NCBI RefSeq assembly: GCF_020551945.1
Contig: NZ_JAJBZH010000007.1
Location: 106,051-170,050, forward strand
Direction of reading: 5' to 3'
Length of the DNA: 64,000 nucleotides
Source of the DNA: Cellulosimicrobium marinum
GTDB taxonomy: Bacteria > Actinomycetota > Actinomycetes > Actinomycetales > Cellulomonadaceae
The notes under the pieces were generated by a model. It saw only the letters and a list, made by a program, of their open reading frames with translations. It did not search any database and was not told the origin of the DNA. This document shows, in pieces, positions 55,326 through 63,703 of the stretch (within the stretch, counting starts at the first letter, position 1; each line of letters begins with the position of its first letter). The translations under genes were made by a program, and so were the position numbers.

Positions 55326-56573
55326 GTGGGCGCAGCGCCCGGCTCACCGCCGCTCTTCCCGTTCCGCAGCGTCGTCCTCGGCGCGTTCGTGCCCACTCTC
55401 GTGCTCGAGATCGGCATCGGGGCCATGCTGCCCGTCGTCGCGGTGACCGCGACCGGCCGTGGCGCCAGCCTCACCGTCGCGGGACTGGTGACCGCGCTCC
55501 TGCCGCTCGGCAAGATCCTCTTCGACCTGCCGGCGGGGTCGATCGCGACCCGGCTGGGCGACCGCGCCGCGATGCTCCTCGCGGGCGGCCTGGCCGTGGT
55601 GGCGTTCGTGACGATCGCGCTCACCACGCCCCTGTGGGGGCTGGCGGCCGGCGTGCTCGCGCTCGGGGCGTCCACCGCGGTCTTCAACCTCGCCCGCCAG
55701 GCCTACCTCACGGAGATCACCCCGCCGCTGCGCCGCGCCCGCGTGCTGTCGACGCTCGCGGGCGTGCACCGGATCGGCCTGTTCCTCGGCCCGTTCGCCG
55801 GGGCGGCGGTCATCGCGGCGTCGTCGGTCCGGGGGGCCTACTGGCTCGGGGCGGTCGCGGCGGCGGTCGCCGTCGCGGTCGTCGCCGCCGTCCCGGCGGG
55901 GCGGGACCGTGCCGACGCCCCCGCCTCGACGGGCCGTTCGCGCGCCCGCGTCGTGGACGTCGCCCGCGAGCACCGGCGTCTCTTCGGCACGCTCGGCGTC
56001 GCGATCCTCCTCGTCGCGGCGGTGCGGGGCGCGCGCCAGACCGTGATCCCGCTGTGGGGCGAGCACCTCGGCCTGGACGCCGAGGTCACGTCGCTGCTCT
56101 TCGGCGTCTCCGGGGCGCTCGACATGCTGCTGTTCTACCCGGCGGGCAAGGTCATGGACCGCTTCGGGCGGCTGTGGGTGGCCGTCCCGTCCATGCTGAC
56201 GATGGCCGTCGCCCTCGCGCTCCTGCCGCTCGCGCACACCGTCCCCGCGGTCGCCCTCGTCGCGGCGCTGCTCGGCGTCGGCAACGGCATGGGGTCGGGC
56301 ATCATCATGACGCTCGGGGCCGACGTCGCGCCGCCCGACGTGCGGCCCACGTTCCTCAGCGTGTGGCGTCTCTTCCAGGACACGGGCGACGCCCTCGGCC
56401 CGCTCGTCCTCTCCGCCGGGGCCGCGCTCGGCTCGCTCGCGGCCGGGGTCTGGGCGGCGGCCGCGCTCGGAGGCGCGTCGACCGCCGCGCTGCGGCGGTG
56501 GGTGCCCCGGTACTCGCCGCTCGCCGACCTCACGAGAGGAAAGTCCGTGCGCGACCCCGACGGTCCGGCCTAG
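55326..56573 (+). CDS. Major facilitator superfamily transporter
   Basis: A 415-residue transporter with about 12 predicted helices in two halves, joined by a loop near residue 190. Conserved loop motifs include DLPAGSIATRLGDRAAML between helices 2 and 3 and YPAGKVMDRFGRLW in the second half. Drug or small-molecule efflux is the likely role. GTG 55326 follows GGAGG; TACGCT at 55263-55268 may be its -10. Its stop codon forms part of the -10 hexamer of the next gene. Confidence 0.9.
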   Translation: MGAAPGSPPLFPFRSVVLGAFVPTLVLEIGIGAMLPVVAVTATGRGASLTVAGLVTALLPLGKILFDLPAGSIATRLGDRAAMLLAGGLAVVAFVTIALTTPLWGLAAGVLALGASTAVFNLARQAYLTEITPPLRRARVLSTLAGVHRIGLFLGPFAGAAVIAASSVRGAYWLGAVAAAVAVAVVAAVPAGRDRADAPASTGRSRARVVDVAREHRRLFGTLGVAILLVAAVRGARQTVIPLWGEHLGLDAEVTSLLFGVSGALDMLLFYPAGKVMDRFGRLWVAVPSMLTMAVALALLPLAHTVPAVALVAALLGVGNGMGSGIIMTLGADVAPPDVRPTFLSVWRLFQDTGDALGPLVLSAGAALGSLAAGVWAAAALGGASTAALRRWVPRYSPLADLTRGKSVRDPDGPA

Positions 56574-56582
56574 CGTCGAGGG

Positions 56583-56819
56583 ATGAGCGACGACGCGTTC
56601 CCCGACCCGTTCGACCACCACGTCACCCAGGACGGGCGCGTCCGCGTGGCGCGCGGAGGCCGCGTCGTCGTCACCGTCGCGGGGACGGCCGCGGACACGC
56701 TCGTCGCCGCGCTCGACCGCGCCGAGCGGCGGGGCGACGACCACGAGGTCCAGCTCCTGCTCGCGCGGGCCACCGGCAACTACCGGCGCGGCAACGAACG
56801 GCGCGCCCACCGGCCCTGA
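56583..56819 (+). CDS. Small hypothetical protein
   Basis: A 78-residue soluble protein without recognised domains: an acidic start (SDDAFPDPFDHHVTQ), a beta-like stretch (VRVARGGRVVVTVAG) and a helix (ADTLVAALDRAERR), ending basic. TAGCGT six bases before the ATG matches the leaderless pattern seen elsewhere and supports it as real. The codon third-position G+C bias also fits a gene. Confidence 0.6.
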   Translation: MSDDAFPDPFDHHVTQDGRVRVARGGRVVVTVAGTAADTLVAALDRAERRGDDHEVQLLLARATGNYRRGNERRAHRP

Positions 56820-56833
56820 ACCCGACCGCGAGC

Positions 56834-56851
56834 GCGTGACGCAGGTCACGC
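56834..56851. promoter_or_regulatory. Palindrome upstream of the CMD/ECF41 promoter
   Basis: GCGTGAC and GTCACGC separated by GCAG make a perfect inverted repeat eight bases before the -35-like CGTCACG. A third GTCACGC follows. Possible activator or repressor site. Confidence 0.4.
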
Positions 56852-56859
56852 CCGGAGCG

Positions 56860-56886
56860 CGTCACGCCGGCGCACGACCGCACGTC
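56860..56886 (+). promoter_or_regulatory. ECF41-type promoter of the CMD gene
   Basis: CGTCACG (56860-56866), a 16-base spacer and CGTC (56883-56886) fit the ECF41 consensus as I recall it (TGTCACA, 16 bases, CGTC). It lies 48 bases before the CMD gene, whose operon encodes the matching sigma factor. Confidence 0.6.
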
Positions 56887-56933
56887 TTCATGGCACGCAC
56901 CCGCACCCGGCCGGTGCCCGGAAGGAGACCACC

Positions 56934-57530
56934 GTGAGCCGCATCCCCGCCGACCCGCCCCGGACCCTGCTCCAGCGCGCGTTCGCCGCCCTCTCGCGCC
57001 GCCGCTACGGGGCCGTCCTCGACCCCCTCGTGCCGCTCGGGCACCACCGCCGCGTCCTGCTCACCTACGGGCTCCTCGAAGGCGGCGCCGCGCGCTGGCG
57101 CAGCCTCGACCCGACGTACGCGGCGCTCGCGGTCATGGCGACCGCGGTGCAGATCGGGTGCTCGTGGTGCGTCGACTTCGGCTACTGGGAGTCCGAGCAC
57201 GGCGACGTCGAGCCGCGCGCGCTCCACGACGTGCCCGTCTGGCGCGACAGCGACGTGTACACCGCGGTCGAGCGCCGCGTCCTCGAGTACGCCGAGGCCG
57301 CGACGGCGACACCGCCGACGGTCACCGACGAGCTGGCCGCGGCCCTCCTCGACGACCTGGGCGCCGAGGCGTTCGTCGAGCTCACCGCCCTCGTCGCGCT
57401 CGAGAACTTCCGCAGCCGCGTCAACGCCTCGCTCGGGCTGTCGAGCCAGGGCTTCAGCGACCGGTGCGCCGTCCCGGTCGGCGGGTCGCTGCGCGCCGCC
57501 GCCGCGCCGTCGGGCACGGTAGGGGAGTGA
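56934..57530 (+). CDS. Carboxymuconolactone decarboxylase (AhpD-like) family protein
   Basis: A 198-residue CMD-domain protein with the redox-type CxxC in IGCSWCVDFGYWESEHG near residues 76-90 and the ENFRSRVNASLGLSSQGF end typical of the family that accompanies ECF41 sigma factors. Such proteins are thought to carry out redox or decarboxylase-like chemistry under control of the linked sigma factor; the substrate is unknown. GTG start behind GGAAGGAG. The stop overlaps the sigma gene (GTGA), so the pair is co-translated. Confidence 0.88.
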   Translation: MSRIPADPPRTLLQRAFAALSRRRYGAVLDPLVPLGHHRRVLLTYGLLEGGAARWRSLDPTYAALAVMATAVQIGCSWCVDFGYWESEHGDVEPRALHDVPVWRDSDVYTAVERRVLEYAEAATATPPTVTDELAAALLDDLGAEAFVELTALVALENFRSRVNASLGLSSQGFSDRCAVPVGGSLRAAAAPSGTVGE

Positions 57531-58429
57531 GCCGCACCCCGGGACCGGGCGCCGTCGGGCAGGACCGGCGGGTCGCGGTGTTCCAGCAGCACCGACGCCT
57601 GCTGTTCACCGTCGCGTACGAGATGACCGCGTCCGCCGCGGACGCCGAGGACGTCGTGCAGGACACGTGGCTGCGCTGGGACGCCCAGGACCGGTCGGAC
57701 GTGCAGGACCCGCGCGCGTACCTCGTGCGCGTCACGACGCGGCTCGCCCTGGACCGGCTCCGGGTGCTGAAGCGACGGCGCGAGACGCACGTGGGCCCGT
57801 GGCTGCCCGACCCGCTGCTCACCACCCCGGACGCCGCCCTCCAGGTGAAGCGGGAGGTCGACGTCTCGACGGCGCTGCTCGTCGTCCTCGAGACGCTCAG
57901 CCCGCTGGAACGGGCCGTGTTCGTGCTGCGCGAGGTCTTCGACGTGCCCGCGGACGAGGTGGGCCGGGTCCTCGACCGCACGCCGGAGGCCGTGCGGCAG
58001 ACGGCCCGGCGTGCGCGCGAGCACGTGCGCGCGCGCCGGCCCCGCTTCACGCCGCCCGACGCCGCGCGCCAGGACGCGACGATGGAGCGCTTCCTCGCCG
58101 CGTGCGTCACGGGCGACCTCGACGACCTCGTGCGGGTGCTCGCACCGGGCGTCGTCGTCGTGTCCGACGGCGGCGGCCGGGTGCGCGCGGCGCGTCGCCC
58201 GGTGCACGGGGTCGACAAGGTCTCCCGCCTGCTCGTCGCTCTCGCGGCGAAGCCGGAGACCACCGCGATGGACTACGAGCCCGCGACGGTCAACGGCGCA
58301 CCGGGCGGAGTGTGGACGGTGGACGGGGTCGTGCGCATGGCGGCGTGCGTCGACGTCGACGGGGACCGCGTCGCCCGGGTCCTGCTGTTCCTCGACCCGG
58401 ACCGCCTGTCCGGCGTCAGACGAGGGTGA
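57527..58429 (+). CDS. sigJ: ECF41-type (SigJ-like) sigma factor with fused C-terminal domain
   Basis: A 300-residue sigma factor: region 2 (AFQQH-like FQQHRRLLFTVAYEMT, then DAEDVVQDTWLRW), region 4 (LSPLERAVFVLREVFDVPADEVG and RTPEAVRQTARRAREHV), then a SnoaL/NTF2-like C-terminal domain (about 180-298). In ECF41 proteins the C-terminal domain replaces an anti-sigma factor and controls activity. No separate anti-sigma gene is present, as expected. Co-transcribed with the CMD gene, its predicted target. Its last 14 bases overlap the convergent SCO4848-family gene. Confidence 0.93.
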   Translation: MSRTPGPGAVGQDRRVAVFQQHRRLLFTVAYEMTASAADAEDVVQDTWLRWDAQDRSDVQDPRAYLVRVTTRLALDRLRVLKRRRETHVGPWLPDPLLTTPDAALQVKREVDVSTALLVVLETLSPLERAVFVLREVFDVPADEVGRVLDRTPEAVRQTARRAREHVRARRPRFTPPDAARQDATMERFLAACVTGDLDDLVRVLAPGVVVVSDGGGRVRAARRPVHGVDKVSRLLVALAAKPETTAMDYEPATVNGAPGGVWTVDGVVRMAACVDVDGDRVARVLLFLDPDRLSGVRRG

Positions 58430-58646
58430 GCACCCCGAGGACGCCGACGGCGACGCCGAGCACGAGCGAGACGCCGATGAGCACGGCGTGCACGGTGAGG
58501 AAGCGCGTGGCGCGGCCGTCGGCGTCGCGCGAGCGCGGGTCCTTCGCGATGCGCTGCCAGAAGCGCGGCCAGATGACGACGTTCCACACGCCGGCGACGA
58601 CGAGGACGACGGACCAGAGCAGGGGAAGTTCCACGGCGTCGAGCAT
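58416..58646 (-). CDS. SCO4848-family membrane protein
   Basis: A 76-residue protein with two transmembrane helices (WSVVLVVAGVWNVVIWP and AVLIGVSLVLGVAVGVLGVL), joined by RIAKDPRSRDADGRATRF. The IWP, DPRSRDADG and TRFLTVHAVL features match the small SCO4848 family of actinobacteria as I recall it. The function is unknown. The ATG at 58646 gives the family length. Convergent with the sigma gene. Confidence 0.8.
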   Translation of the reverse strand: MLDAVELPLLWSVVLVVAGVWNVVIWPRFWQRIAKDPRSRDADGRATRFLTVHAVLIGVSLVLGVAVGVLGVLTLV

Positions 58647-58735
58647 GCCAGGTCCGGGACGCGGCGCCGCGCGCGCGACGTGGCGAACCGGGCGCGACGG
58701 GTGTGGCCTGCGGCACATCGACCGCGGCGCCCCGG

Positions 58736-58754
58736 TGAGGTTAGGCTCTCCTGC
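58736..58754. promoter_or_regulatory. IdeR/DmdR-like iron box
   Basis: TGAGGTTAGGCTCTCCTGC agrees with the iron-box consensus (TTAGGTTAGGCTAACCTAA) at about 14 of 19 positions. It contains TAGGCT (58742-58747), a likely -10, so an iron-loaded repressor would block the siderophore-interacting protein gene. Confidence 0.65.
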
Positions 58755-58818
58755 GGTCGCGTGGCGCGGCGGGCGGCGGTGCGGCGCCGGGACGACCCCC
58801 GCACGTGGAGGAGTCGAC

Positions 58819-59625
58819 GTGGCGAACTACAAGATGGTCAAGCCGACGGACGCGCACGTCCTGACGCTCGACGTCGTCCGGACCGAGCGGGTCAGCCCGA
58901 ACGTCGTCCGGGTGACCCTCGGCGGGGAGGGCATGGCCCACTTCACGCCGATGGGCTTCGACCAGTGGTTCCGGCTCTTCCTCACGCGCCCCGACCAGGA
59001 CGCGCTGCGTCTGCCGACCCGATCGTCCGGCATGTGGTACGTGCAGTACCTCGCCACGCCGAAGGCGCAGCGGCCCCACGTCCGCAGCTACACCGTGCGG
59101 GCCGTGCGGCCCGTGCAGGGCGAGCTCGACGTCGACTTCGTCGTGCACGGCGACGAGGGCCCGGCGTCGCGCTTCGCGCTCACCGCCGAGCCCGGCGAGC
59201 GCGTCGGACTGCTCGACCAGGGCATCGCGTACAACCCGCGCGTCGCGCACGACTGGACGCTCGTCGTCGCCGACGAGACCGGGATGCCCGCCGTCGCCGG
59301 CATCTGCGCGTCCCTGCCCGACGACGCGCGCGGCCTCGCGATCGTGGAGATCCCCGACGCCGCCGACGCGCAGGACTTCCGCGTCCCCGCGGGCGTGGAG
59401 CTGCGCTGGGTCGTTCGCGGCGACCACCACGCCCCGCCCGGTCGTCTCGCGCTGGAGACGGTCGAGAAGGCCGACCTGCCCTCAGAGCCCGTCTACGCGT
59501 ACGCGGTGGGGGAGTCGACGCTCGCGACGGGGGTGCGCCGCCACCTCGTCAACGACCGCGGCGTGCCGAAGACGCACATCGACTTCGTGGGCTACTGGCG
59601 CCACGGGCACGCGGCGTCGGCCTGA
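58819..59625 (+). CDS. Siderophore-interacting protein (FAD-dependent ferric reductase)
   Basis: A 268-residue cytosolic flavoprotein that reduces ferric siderophores to release iron. FAD-binding domain: VRVTLGGEGMAHF, then RSYTVRAVRP, typical of this family, and NAD(P)-binding C-terminal SIP domain (VVADETGMPAVAGICASL, YAYAVGESTLATGVRRHL). GTG start behind GGAGGAG. An iron box lies upstream. No siderophore synthesis or uptake gene is near; it probably serves imported siderophores. Confidence 0.92.
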   Translation: MANYKMVKPTDAHVLTLDVVRTERVSPNVVRVTLGGEGMAHFTPMGFDQWFRLFLTRPDQDALRLPTRSSGMWYVQYLATPKAQRPHVRSYTVRAVRPVQGELDVDFVVHGDEGPASRFALTAEPGERVGLLDQGIAYNPRVAHDWTLVVADETGMPAVAGICASLPDDARGLAIVEIPDAADAQDFRVPAGVELRWVVRGDHHAPPGRLALETVEKADLPSEPVYAYAVGESTLATGVRRHLVNDRGVPKTHIDFVGYWRHGHAASA

Positions 59626-59638
59626 GCCTCGCGGGCGG

Positions 59639-60745
59639 TCAGACCTTGCGCAGCTGACGGAACATCGGGCAGTCGAACGGGTCGCGTGCCGAGAGCCCGA
59701 CCTCGTTGAGGTACCGGACGACGATCGCGTAGGACCGCACCAGGCTCGTCTCCGTGTACGGCAGGCCGAGCCGCGCGCAGTGGTCGCGCACGATCTCGCG
59801 CGCCCTGGCGAGGTGCGGACGGGGCATGCTCGGGAAGAGGTGGTGCTCGATCTGGAGGTTGAGCCCGCCCATGAGCACGTTCATGAACCACCCGCCGCGG
59901 ATGTTGCGCGACGTGAGGACCTGCTTCGACAGGAAGTCGATCTTGCTGTCCTCCGGGATGATCGCCATGCCCTTGTGGTTCGGCGCGAAGGACGCCCCCA
60001 TGTAGACGCCGAACACGGCGAGCTGGACCCCGAGGAAGGCGAACGCCATGCCGATCGGCAGGGCCCAGAAGACGACGGCGAGGTACGCGGCGAGCCGCAC
60101 GGTGATCGTGGCGAGCTCGGTCACCCGCGTGCGCGTGTCCACGCGCAGCGACCCGCTGAGCAGGCTCCGGTACGCGGTGACGTGCAGGTTCAGACCCTCG
60201 AGGGTCAGGAGCGGGAAGAACAGGTACCCCTGGTAGCGGTTGATGACCGCTTTGAACCCTCGGGCCCTCGCGGCGTCCTCCCCGACGAACACGACGACGT
60301 CGGGCGAGATGTCCGGGTCCTTGCCGCGACGGTTCGGGTTCGCGTGGTGACGCGTGTGCTTGTTCATCCACCACGAGTAGCTGATCCCCACGACCCCGTT
60401 GGCGAGGATCTTGCCCACCCGGTCGTTGACGCGGCTCGACGCGAACACCTGCCGGTGTGACGCCTCGTGCGCGACGAACGCGAACTGCGTGAAGATCACC
60501 CCCAGGGCGCCGGCCATGAGGAGCTGGAACCACGAGTCGCCCAGCAGGACGAACCCCGCGACGACGCCCCCGAGGGCGAGCGTGAGGACACCGAGCGTCC
60601 ACAGGTAGTAGCTCCGGGCCCGGTCGAGCAGGCCCGCGTCGCGGACCTCGCGCGACAGCGCGCTGTAGGTGCTGGTGACGGCGGACGGGTTCTCCGAACG
60701 GGGGCGGGTGGGGCGGAAGCCGGGGCGCAGTGCGGCAGAGGTCAC
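59639..60745 (-). CDS. Membrane fatty-acid desaturase
   Basis: A 368-residue integral membrane di-iron desaturase. All three histidine boxes are present: HEASH near residue 92, HTRHH near 131 and IEHH near 297. It has about four transmembrane helices. By family it inserts double bonds in acyl chains (acyl-CoA or phospholipid-linked), perhaps for cold or membrane fluidity control. The ATG at 60745 is the natural start. A 16-bp palindrome lies 74 bases upstream and could be a regulator site. Convergent with the siderophore-interacting protein gene. Confidence 0.92.
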   Translation of the reverse strand: MTSAALRPGFRPTRPRSENPSAVTSTYSALSREVRDAGLLDRARSYYLWTLGVLTLALGGVVAGFVLLGDSWFQLLMAGALGVIFTQFAFVAHEASHRQVFASSRVNDRVGKILANGVVGISYSWWMNKHTRHHANPNRRGKDPDISPDVVVFVGEDAARARGFKAVINRYQGYLFFPLLTLEGLNLHVTAYRSLLSGSLRVDTRTRVTELATITVRLAAYLAVVFWALPIGMAFAFLGVQLAVFGVYMGASFAPNHKGMAIIPEDSKIDFLSKQVLTSRNIRGGWFMNVLMGGLNLQIEHHLFPSMPRPHLARAREIVRDHCARLGLPYTETSLVRSYAIVVRYLNEVGLSARDPFDCPMFRQLRKV

Positions 60746-60818
60746 GAGCGTCCTTGCAGGTCGGTTCGACTTCCCAGCCGCGGAGATGAGCGGTCGCTCG
60801 TCGTGAGGATGCCCCCAC

Positions 60819-60834
60819 CCTACGGGACCGTAGG
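60819..60834. promoter_or_regulatory. 16-bp palindromic operator candidate upstream of the desaturase
   Basis: CCTACGGGACCGTAGG has perfect 7-base arms with a 2-base centre. On the minus strand it overlaps TAGGGT, a possible -10 of the desaturase gene. Size and symmetry fit a TetR-type site. Confidence 0.5.
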
Positions 60835-60887
60835 TTCGGTGTCCGCGCCCGGAGGTGAAGAAGCGGCGAAGGCTCGACCGGTCGACC

Positions 60888-61841
60888 TCAGGCGGCGTGC
60901 CGGAACGTCTGCCGGAACTCCGTGGGAGTGACGCCCACGGACCGCCGGAAGTGGTGACGCAGGAGAGCGGCCGAGCCGAACCCGCACCGTCGCGCCACGT
61001 CCTCCAGGTCGAGGCCCGTCTCCTCCAGCAACGCCTGCGCGTGGGCCACGCGCTGCGCGGTGAGCCAGGCGAGCGGCGTCGTCCCCGTCTGCGTGACGAA
61101 CGTGCGGGCGAACGTGCGCTCCGAGGTGTGCGCGCGCCGCGCCAGGTCCCGCACGGTGAGCGGGGCGTCCAGGTGCTCCGTCATCCAGTCGAGGAGCTCG
61201 GCGAACGAGTCCTCCTCCGCCGCCGGGACGGGACGCTGGACGAACTGGCGCTGACCTCCGTCGCGCTGCGGCGGCACCACCATGCGGCGCGCGATGACGT
61301 TCGCGACGCGCGGCCCCATCTCGCGGCGCACGAGGTGCAGACACGCGTCGATGCCGGCGGCCGTGCCCGCGCTCGTGATGAGGTCGCCGTCGTCGACGAA
61401 GAGCACGTCCGGGTCGATGTCGAGGCTCGGGTGGCGTCGGCGCAGCTCGTCGGCGTGCATCCAGTGGGTGGTCACGCGACGGCCGTCGATGACCCCGGCG
61501 GCGGCGAGGACGAAGACGCCCGAGCAGACGCTGAGCATCGTCGCACCGCGCGCGGACGCGCGGCGCAGGGCGTCGAGCACCTCGTCGGGGTACGGCGTGC
61601 CGATGCGGATCGCCGGGACGACGACGAGGTCCGCGTCGTCCACGGCGTCCAGCCCGTGCGCGGGGACGAGCTGCGCCCCGACGGACGTGCGCACCGGCTC
61701 GCCCGGGTGCGGTCCGCAGACGCGGAAGTCGAAGGGCGGCACGCCCTGGTCGCTGCGGTCGAGGCCGAACACCTCGCACACGACGCCGAACTCGAACGGG
61801 GCGAGGCCGTGGCTCACCACGGCGGCGACGGTCCGGATCAT
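60888..61841 (-). CDS. GlxA-type AraC-family transcriptional regulator
   Basis: A 317-residue regulator: an N-terminal DJ-1/PfpI-like domain (VVSHGLAPFEFGVVCEVFGL, the nucleophile-elbow-like LSVCSGVFVLAAAG near 105, and ITSAGTAAGIDACLHL) and two C-terminal AraC HTH motifs (VRDLARRAHTSERTFARTF, EDVARRCGFGSAALLRHHF). Its target is not evident. TATCCT lies six bases upstream of the ATG, the leaderless pattern. It is transcribed toward the desaturase with a 142-base gap, so control of that gene is possible but unproven. Confidence 0.92.
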   Translation of the reverse strand: MIRTVAAVVSHGLAPFEFGVVCEVFGLDRSDQGVPPFDFRVCGPHPGEPVRTSVGAQLVPAHGLDAVDDADLVVVPAIRIGTPYPDEVLDALRRASARGATMLSVCSGVFVLAAAGVIDGRRVTTHWMHADELRRRHPSLDIDPDVLFVDDGDLITSAGTAAGIDACLHLVRREMGPRVANVIARRMVVPPQRDGGQRQFVQRPVPAAEEDSFAELLDWMTEHLDAPLTVRDLARRAHTSERTFARTFVTQTGTTPLAWLTAQRVAHAQALLEETGLDLEDVARRCGFGSAALLRHHFRRSVGVTPTEFRQTFRHAA

Positions 61842-61931
61842 GGCCCGAGGATACGACCGTGGCGGGATCTTGTCGACGCGTGTCTCTCCTGCCACTCGTG
61901 GCGCCCGGGGGCGTGGCGGGACCGTAGGGAC

Positions 61932-62081
61932 ATGGACATCTTCTGGGGCGCCGTCGCGCTCGTCATGGTCGTCGGAACGGTCGCCGTCCTGCTCGTGCGC
62001 CGCCACGAGTGCCCGGTCTCGCCCTGGTTCCCGGCAGGGGCCACGACGGTGCCGGGCGTCCCCGAGCTCGACGCCCGCTGA
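61932..62081 (+). CDS. 49-residue putative membrane protein
   Basis: ATG at 61932, stop at 62079-62081. One N-terminal transmembrane helix (FWGAVALVMVVGTVAVLLV) followed by RRHECPVSPWF and a Pro/Gly-rich end. It has no clear ribosome site. Codon bias fits coding, but such a short open frame in high-G+C DNA needs homologues for proof. Confidence 0.4.
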   Translation: MDIFWGAVALVMVVGTVAVLLVRRHECPVSPWFPAGATTVPGVPELDAR

Positions 62082-62139
62082 CGCGCAGCGGGCTGCCCGC
62101 GGGCGGCGGCTGCCGGCGCGCGGACGGCGGCGGACGCAC

Positions 62140-62174
62140 GACGGCCCGGCCCTCACGAGGAGGACCGGGCCGTC
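62140..62174 (-). terminator. mqo terminator hairpin
   Basis: GACGGCCCGG and CCGGGCCGTC form a perfect 10-base stem, extendable with one mismatch, enclosing CTCACGAGGA. It starts 12 bases past the mqo stop. Confidence 0.7.
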
Positions 62175-62185
62175 GAGGGCGGGCG

Positions 62186-63703
62186 TCAGGCGCGGCTGGC
62201 CGTGCCGACGTCCGTGGTGTCGGTGAGCTGGTCGAGACCCTCGAGCTCCTCGGCCTCCCAGGGGGCCTGGCCGAGGCTCGGGATCATCGTCGCGAGCTCC
62301 GGGCGCCACTTGGTGAACCGGTTCGGGAAGCAGCGCTCCAGCAGATCGATCATCGCCGGGACGGCCGTCGACGCACCCGGCGAGGCGCCGAGCAGGCCGG
62401 CGATCGACCCGTCCGCCGCCGCGATGACCTCGGTGCCGAACTCCAGGACACCCTTGCCGTCCTTGTCCCGCTTGATGACCTGGACGCGCTGGCCCGCGGT
62501 GATCGTCTCCCAGTCCTTCGGGTGCGCCGTCGGCATGAAGCCCTGCAGCGCGGTGAACTTCGTCTCGGGGGACGCGAGGAGCTGGCCCACCAGGTACTGC
62601 GTCAGGTCCATGTTCTTCAGACCGGCGCCGACCATCGAGCCCAGGTTGTGCAGGCGCAGCGACGTGAACAGGCCCAGGTACTTGCCCTTCTTGAGGTACT
62701 TGGGGCTGAAACCGGCGTACGGGCCGAACATCAGGTAGCTCTTGCCGTCGACCACGCGCGTGTCGAGGTGCGGCACCGACATCGGCGGGGAGCCGACGTC
62801 GGCCTTGCCGTACACCTTCGCCTGGTGCTGCGCCACGAGCTCCGAGTCGTCGGTGCGCAGGAACTCGCCGCTGATGGGGAAGCCGCCGTAGCCCTTGGCC
62901 TCGGGGATCCCGGCCTTCTGCAGGAGCGGCAGCGCACCGCCGCCCGCGCCGACGAACACGAAGCGCGCCTCGACGGTCGAGCGTCGCGACGGCGCGTTCC
63001 AGGACCGGTCCTTGACCGTCAGGCGCCAGCGCCCGTTCTTCGTCTTCCGGAGGTTCTTCACCTCGTGCTCGAGGAAGAGCTGCGTGCCGCTCGCGACGAG
63101 GTGGTCGACGAGCTGCTCCGTGAGCGCCCCGAAGTCGACGTCCGTGCCGCTCGTGGCACGCGTCGCCGCGATCGGCTCGTCACCGTCGCGCTCCGCGACG
63201 AGCAGCGGCGCCCACTGCGCCACGACCGCCGGGTCGTCCGAGAACTCCAGCTCGGCGAACAGCGGGTGCGTGCGCAGCGTCTCGAACCGGCGCCGCAGGT
63301 AGTCGACGTTCTCCGCGCCGCGCACGAACGTCATGTGCGGCGTGCGGGAGATGAAGCTCGCGGGCTGCGGGAGCGCGCCCGTCGTGAGCAGGTGGTGCCA
63401 GAACTCGCGCGACACCTCGAACTGCTCGTTGATCTTCACCGCCTTGGTGATGTCGATCGAGCCGTCCGCCCTCTCGGGCGTGTAGTTGAGCTCGCACAGG
63501 GCGGCGTGGCCGGTCCCGGCGTTGTTCCACGGGTTCGACGACTCCTGCGCCACCGCGTCCAGGCGCTCGTAGATGCGCACCGTCCACGACGGCTCCAGGA
63601 CGTTGATGAGGGCGCCCAGCGTGGCACTCATGATGCCACCGCCGATGAGGGCTACGTCGATCTGGTCTGCGCTGCTTGCGGGGTTGCTCGCTCGACTCGA
63701 CAC
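62186..63703 (-). CDS. mqo: Malate:quinone oxidoreductase
   Basis: A 505-residue FAD-dependent, peripheral membrane enzyme that oxidises malate to oxaloacetate and passes electrons to menaquinone. The N-terminal FAD-binding VALIGGGIMSATLGALI is followed by ESSNPWNNAGTGHAALCELNYTP (a family hallmark, here seen as its SSNPWNNAGTGHAALCE part), VFVGAGGGALPLLQKAGI and LLGASPGASTAVP. GTG at 63703 is supported by TAGAAT six bases upstream. A Rex/CRP-like palindrome sits four bases beyond that -10. Confidence 0.96.
   Translation of the reverse strand: MSSRASNPASSADQIDVALIGGGIMSATLGALINVLEPSWTVRIYERLDAVAQESSNPWNNAGTGHAALCELNYTPERADGSIDITKAVKINEQFEVSREFWHHLLTTGALPQPASFISRTPHMTFVRGAENVDYLRRRFETLRTHPLFAELEFSDDPAVVAQWAPLLVAERDGDEPIAATRATSGTDVDFGALTEQLVDHLVASGTQLFLEHEVKNLRKTKNGRWRLTVKDRSWNAPSRRSTVEARFVFVGAGGGALPLLQKAGIPEAKGYGGFPISGEFLRTDDSELVAQHQAKVYGKADVGSPPMSVPHLDTRVVDGKSYLMFGPYAGFSPKYLKKGKYLGLFTSLRLHNLGSMVGAGLKNMDLTQYLVGQLLASPETKFTALQGFMPTAHPKDWETITAGQRVQVIKRDKDGKGVLEFGTEVIAAADGSIAGLLGASPGASTAVPAMIDLLERCFPNRFTKWRPELATMIPSLGQAPWEAEELEGLDQLTDTTDVGTASRA

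Noticed and set aside
58736..60745. Siderophore biosynthesis gene cluster
   Set aside because: Only a siderophore-interacting protein is present; the neighbouring desaturase and regulators show no link to siderophore synthesis.
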